In this document: one piece after another, positions 43,367-45,413 of the stretch
Layout of the letters: each line of letters begins with the position of its first letter
Position numbering within the stretch: the stretch's first letter is position 1
Assembly (NCBI GenBank): GCA_963628035.1
Contig: CAVGED010000113.1
Location: forward strand, 1-45,413
Direction of reading: 5' to 3'
DNA length: 45,413 bases
Origin: 14-2 sp963628035
GTDB taxonomy: Bacteria > Bacillota > Clostridia > Lachnospirales > Lachnospiraceae
Translations under genes and position numbers: made by a program
The notes under the pieces: model-generated
The model's database searches: none
Seen by the model: only the letters and a program-made list of their open reading frames with translations
Told to the model about the DNA's origin: nothing

Positions 43367-43438
43367 CAGCTGATAGGGGAATCGAACCCCTGTTTCCGCC
43401 GTGAGAGGGCGGCGTCTTGACCGCTTGACCAATCAGCC
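43367..43438 (-). tRNA. tRNA-Glu (anticodon CTC)
   Basis: 72 nt fold as a cloverleaf: acceptor GGCTGAT with ATCAGCT (first pair G-U), D-arm with GGTCAAGCGGTC, anticodon stem CCGCC/GGCGG around loop CTCTCAC (anticodon CTC, reading GAG), and T-loop GTTCGATTC in stem GGGG/CCCC. The CCA end is not encoded. It has its own promoter and terminator. Confidence 0.95.
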
Positions 43439-43460
43439 ATTTGTGAACTCAACAAAATAT

Positions 43461-43489
43461 ATTATACACTAGTTTAATTCATAATGCAA
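43461..43489 (-). promoter_or_regulatory. Promoter of the tRNA-Glu gene
   Basis: -35 TTGCAT (43484-43489), 17-bp spacer, -10 TATAAT (43461-43466), 22 bp before the mature tRNA 5' end. Confidence 0.85.
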
Positions 43490-43528
43490 GCACTTTTTTT
43501 ATTTTTTTCAAAAAAGTTTTTCGGTTCA

Positions 43529-43565
43529 GGGAAAAGGGTGCCGCCAGGCGGCAAGATCCCTTCCC
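43529..43565 (-). terminator. Probable terminator of the infC-rpmI-rplT operon
   Basis: The minus strand has GGGAAGGG pairing with CCCTTTTCCC around a second stem TGCCGCC/GGCGGCA. It starts 14 bp after the rplT stop. The T-run comes only ~15 nt later (CTTTTTTG), so efficiency is uncertain. Confidence 0.6.
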
Positions 43566-43579
43566 TTCTTAGCCTAAGC

Positions 43580-43936
43580 TTACGCCAGCTTGCTCTTAGC
43601 CAGCTCTGCCAGAGTAGCGAAGCCCTCAGCATCATTGACAGCCAGCTCAGCCAGCATCTTGCGGTTCACTTCCACACCAGCCAGCTTCAGTCCATACATG
43701 AACTGGCTGTAGGAGATTCCGTTGATCCTTGCAGCTGCATTGATTCTGGCGATCCAGAGCTGACGGAACTGTCTCTTTCTCTCTTTTCTTCCTGCATAAG
43801 AACTTGTTAAGGCTCTCATGACTGACTGCTTGGCAACGCGGTACTGCTTGGAGCGAGCTCCTCTGTAACCCTTCGCCAGCTTTAATGTTCTATTATGTCT
43901 CTTCTTAGCGTTCAATCCGCCTTTGATTCTTGCCAT
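43580..43936 (-). CDS. rplT: 50S ribosomal protein L20
   Basis: 118 residues, normal length: MARIKGGLNAKKRHNRTLKLAKGYRGARSKQ, then RKRQFRQLWIARINAAAR and the globular C-terminus. It nucleates 50S assembly and in Firmicutes represses its own operon by binding the infC leader. Confidence 0.98.
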   Translation of the reverse strand: MARIKGGLNAKKRHNRTLKLAKGYRGARSKQYRVAKQSVMRALTSSYAGRKERKRQFRQLWIARINAAARINGISYSQFMYGLKLAGVEVNRKMLAELAVNDAEGFATLAELAKSKLA

Positions 43937-43962
43937 GACTTTGTTTCCTCCTTAACTCACTC

Positions 43963-44160
43963 TTATAAATACGGTAAAATCTTCTTCATATTCTTAACGT
44001 TGGTGCTGTCGGTAATCGTAGCCTTACGAAGATTTCTCTTCCTCTTGGTGCTCTTCTTCGTCAAGATATGGCTCTTGTAAGCTTTGTTTCTCTTTAATTT
44101 ACCGGTTCCTGTAGCTTTGAAGCGCTTCGCTGCTGCTCTGCTTGTTTTCATTTTTGGCAT
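43963..44160 (-). CDS. rpmI: 50S ribosomal protein L35
   Basis: 65 residues: MPKMKTSRAAAKRFKATGTGKLKRNKAYKSHIL. AAGGAGG precedes the ATG at 44160; the longer frame from 44184 has no support. It lies between infC and rplT. Confidence 0.97.
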   Translation of the reverse strand: MPKMKTSRAAAKRFKATGTGKLKRNKAYKSHILTKKSTKRKRNLRKATITDSTNVKNMKKILPYL

Positions 44161-44221
44161 TTTGAATTTCCTCCTTAAAATCAATTATTCTAACAGTAAA
44201 AAGCTTGATACCTGCTGCTTG

Positions 44222-44731
44222 CTACTGCTTTTTTTCTGTCAGCACCATGCTGATGCTGCGCCCTTCAAGCTTGGGCGCCTTCTCCACGACTGCCACATCG
44301 CTGATCTCTCCGGCGAAATCATCTAAGATGTGCTTGCTGTTCTGCATATGCGCCATCTCACGTCCCCGGAAACGCAGTGTGACCTTGACCTTATTACCCT
44401 TGGTAATGAATTTTCTGGCTGCACCTATCTTCGTGTTCAGATCGTTGGTGTCAATATTGGGAGACAACCGGATCTCCTTCAGCTCTACAATACGCTGCTT
44501 CTTCCTGGCCTCCTTCTCCTTGCGGATCTGCTCGTACCGGAACTTGCCGTAATCGACAATCTTACATACCGGCGGCTTCGCAGTGGGAGCAATCTTCACA
44601 AGATCCAGCTCTGCTTCCTGCGCCAGCCTCATCGCTTCCCGGGAAGACATGATGCCAAGCTGTTCACCGTCCGCGCCTATCACGCGAACCTCCTTGTCCC
44701 TGATCTGTTCATTAATCATTAATTCGCTAAT
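44222..44731 (-). CDS. infC: Translation initiation factor IF-3 (ATT start)
   Basis: 169 residues. Both domains are complete: MINEQIRDKEVRVIGADGEQLGIM and GKFRYEQIRKEKEARKKQ in the N-half, then LKEIRLSPNIDTND, KVKVTLRFRGREMAH in the C-half. GGAGGT lies 8 nt before ATT at 44731, giving (M)SELMINEQIRD. Such AUU starts let IF-3 limit its own synthesis and are known for infC of Escherichia coli and Geobacillus. An ATG four codons on (44719) lacks a suitably spaced site. Confidence 0.95.
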   Translation of the reverse strand: MSELMINEQIRDKEVRVIGADGEQLGIMSSREAMRLAQEAELDLVKIAPTAKPPVCKIVDYGKFRYEQIRKEKEARKKQRIVELKEIRLSPNIDTNDLNTKIGAARKFITKGNKVKVTLRFRGREMAHMQNSKHILDDFAGEISDVAVVEKAPKLEGRSISMVLTEKKQ

Positions 44732-44776
44732 GGTCTTGCACCTCCAAAATTGATCATAACCCTTGCGTTGGGTAAT

Positions 44777-44803
44777 AAAAAAGTGGATAGTCAGACTATC
44801 CAC
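44777..44803 (-). terminator. Attenuator in the infC leader
   Basis: A perfect 9-bp stem GTGGATAGT/ACTATCCAC with a 3-nt loop (44783-44803) followed by TTTTTTATT on the minus strand, 46 nt before the infC start. It is a full intrinsic terminator inside the leader. Confidence 0.85.
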
Positions 44804-44877
44804 ATTCATTCTCATACATACATGAAGCATGTTGCCGGAATATAAACCGTTAGTCGCTCATTTGCGCTAAGGTGAGA

Positions 44878-44884
44878 GTGGATA
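44878..44884 (-). promoter_or_regulatory. Candidate antiterminator strand of the infC leader
   Basis: The transcript reads UAUCCAC, complementary to the 5' arm (GUGGAUA) of the attenuator stem ~80 nt later. Pairing the two would break the terminator. In Firmicutes L20 controls such a switch, so L20 is the likely effector here (inference). Confidence 0.6.
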
Positions 44885-44911
44885 CTCTGCTTTGTTTTCT
44901 ACAGCTTCTTT

Positions 44912-44940
44912 ACTGTACCATACTTTTCTGCACACGTCAA
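44912..44940 (-). promoter_or_regulatory. Promoter of infC-rpmI-rplT
   Basis: -35 TTGACG (44935-44940), 17-bp spacer, -10 TACAGT (44912-44917), about 180 bp before infC. The leader between is accounted for by the attenuator elements. Confidence 0.8.
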
Positions 44941-45180
44941 GAACTATTTTACAAAAAATTTATCCCTGTGCGTAGCGGCTCAAGAACTGCTGCGTTCTCT
45001 CCTGAGTTCCGAAGTTTGATATGAGCCAAATCATCCGCAAACCCTTGTGGCTAGCGGAAATTTTTTGTCAACTTTTTGTATTTTGGGTATGGCTTTTTAT
45101 GTCTTCGGATCTTTGACACTCAAAATCCCCGAAAGCCTTGTTAGGCTTATTTTTTTGCGTCAAATTAATATTTTCCTATT
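44941..45180. other. Intergenic stretch without a recognisable gene
   Basis: AT-rich DNA between the infC promoter and the insertion-sequence fragments. Around 44962-45000 the plus strand (CCCTGTGCGTAGCGGC, then AAGAACTGCTG) faintly resembles palindrome copy E. A CCGC/GCGG hairpin followed by a T-run at ~45035-45067 could be a plus-strand terminator. Confidence 0.4.
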
Positions 45181-45186
45181 GCGTAC

Positions 45187-45239
45187 TACCGTACTATTGT
45201 GGTACAATAGATATATATATATGAACAGGAGTGAAATGA
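45187..45239 (+). promoter_or_regulatory. Promoter and ribosome binding site of the transposase fragment
   Basis: -10-like TACAAT with TTGCGT 18 bp upstream, overlapping a 7-bp inverted repeat (CTATTGT at 45194-45200, ACAATAG at 45204-45210), then AGGAGTG 8 nt before the ATG at 45241. Confidence 0.45.
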
Positions 45240-45240
45240 C

Positions 45241-45291
45241 ATGAGATTAAAATATAACCAGACTTCCAAAGGAAAATGCTACTACATTATC
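45241..45291 (+). pseudogene. Transposase N-terminus (IS1634/IS4-like), interrupted
   Basis: The first 17 codons read MRLKYNQTSKGKCYYII, which resembles the start of IS1634-type transposases (MRLK...YYIIKS pattern). The next bases, from TGCGTATTCCGG on, do not continue that protein but enter a repeat block; the frame stops at 45406-45408. I read it as a transposase gene cut by another insertion. The family call is from memory of the N-terminal pattern only. Confidence 0.5.
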
Positions 45292-45413
45292 TGCGTATTC
45301 CGGCTCAACGGCGCGCCAAATCCGCTAATAGCGGCGTATGGATTCCGGTGGATTCGGCGTGCTTTTCCGCTTGAACGGCGTGGTATTATGATATACTTCC
45401 TTTCGTAGTTAAA
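45292..45413 (+). mobile_element. Probable left end of an IS21-like element with four ~22-bp repeats
   Basis: The motif TCCG, 6-7 nt, CGGCG recurs at 45299, 45321, 45344 and 45366, i.e. every 22-23 bp or two helical turns. IS21-family ends carry such multiple transposase-binding repeats and begin with TG, as this block does at 45292. The element runs out of the window, so its genes are not visible. Confidence 0.5.

Noticed and set aside
44962..45000. Possible sixth copy of the interspersed palindrome
   Set aside because: Only scattered matches to copy E (CCCTGTGCG, AAGAACTGCTG) and no paired arms; too weak to count.
45047..45244. Plus-strand frame of 65 codons before the transposase start
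   Set aside because: No ribosome binding site, no family similarity, and it runs across the transposase promoter and start codon.

Overview
The window looks like a chromosomal segment of a low-to-medium GC Firmicute of the class Clostridia, most likely a Lachnospiraceae gut bacterium. The reasons are the PolC-type replicase, an infC-rpmI-rplT operon with an ATT initiation codon, Firmicute-style rimP-nusA-ylxR-ylxQ-infB order, MEP-pathway isoprenoid genes, and strong AGGAGG-type ribosome binding sites. Nearly every gene reads on the minus strand, so the biological order runs from the right edge to the left edge. This assignment is inferred from gene content; no database search was made.

Right to left. 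At 45.2-45.4 kb a plus-strand transposase start is cut by a block of four ~22-bp repeats that look like an IS21-type end. Then come infC-rpmI-rplT with a leader attenuator, tRNA-Glu(CTC), an AT-rich AAA/DUF4143 ATPase, and a lipoprotein gene. Next is the translation/transcription operon rimP-nusA-ylxR-ylxQ-infB-rbfA-nrnA-truB-ribF-Na/Pi transporter, followed by a secreted NlpC/P60 peptidase. rpsB-tsf follows with its own promoter and structured leader, then a heterodimeric ABC exporter and a membrane-anchored deacetylase-like protein. The conserved pyrH-frr-uppS-cdsA-dxr-rseP-ispG-polC cluster supplies UMP kinase, ribosome recycling, undecaprenyl and phospholipid precursors, two MEP-pathway enzymes, a site-2 protease and the replicase. 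pheA, a DUF815 ATPase, ppx, ppk1, a HAD phosphatase and a PHP phosphoesterase follow.

The left 3 kb is an accessory, decaying zone: a GH78 rhamnosidase catalytic domain and an AraC HTH domain, each missing its N-terminus and joined head to head, then a PD-(D/E)XK (Rpn-like) nuclease and the start of an AAA-ATPase-like gene that leaves the window.

The least expected signals are (1) five copies of a ~35-48 bp imperfect palindrome with arms GTAACAGTTC/GAACTGTTAC, each just behind or overlapping a stop codon; (2) the head-to-head deletion scar; (3) a repeated 18-mer upstream of the AAA/DUF4143 ATPase; and (4) RNA leaders before infC, rpsB and rimP. I did not see a CRISPR array, prophage or defence island. 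No complete new system is evident beyond these elements.
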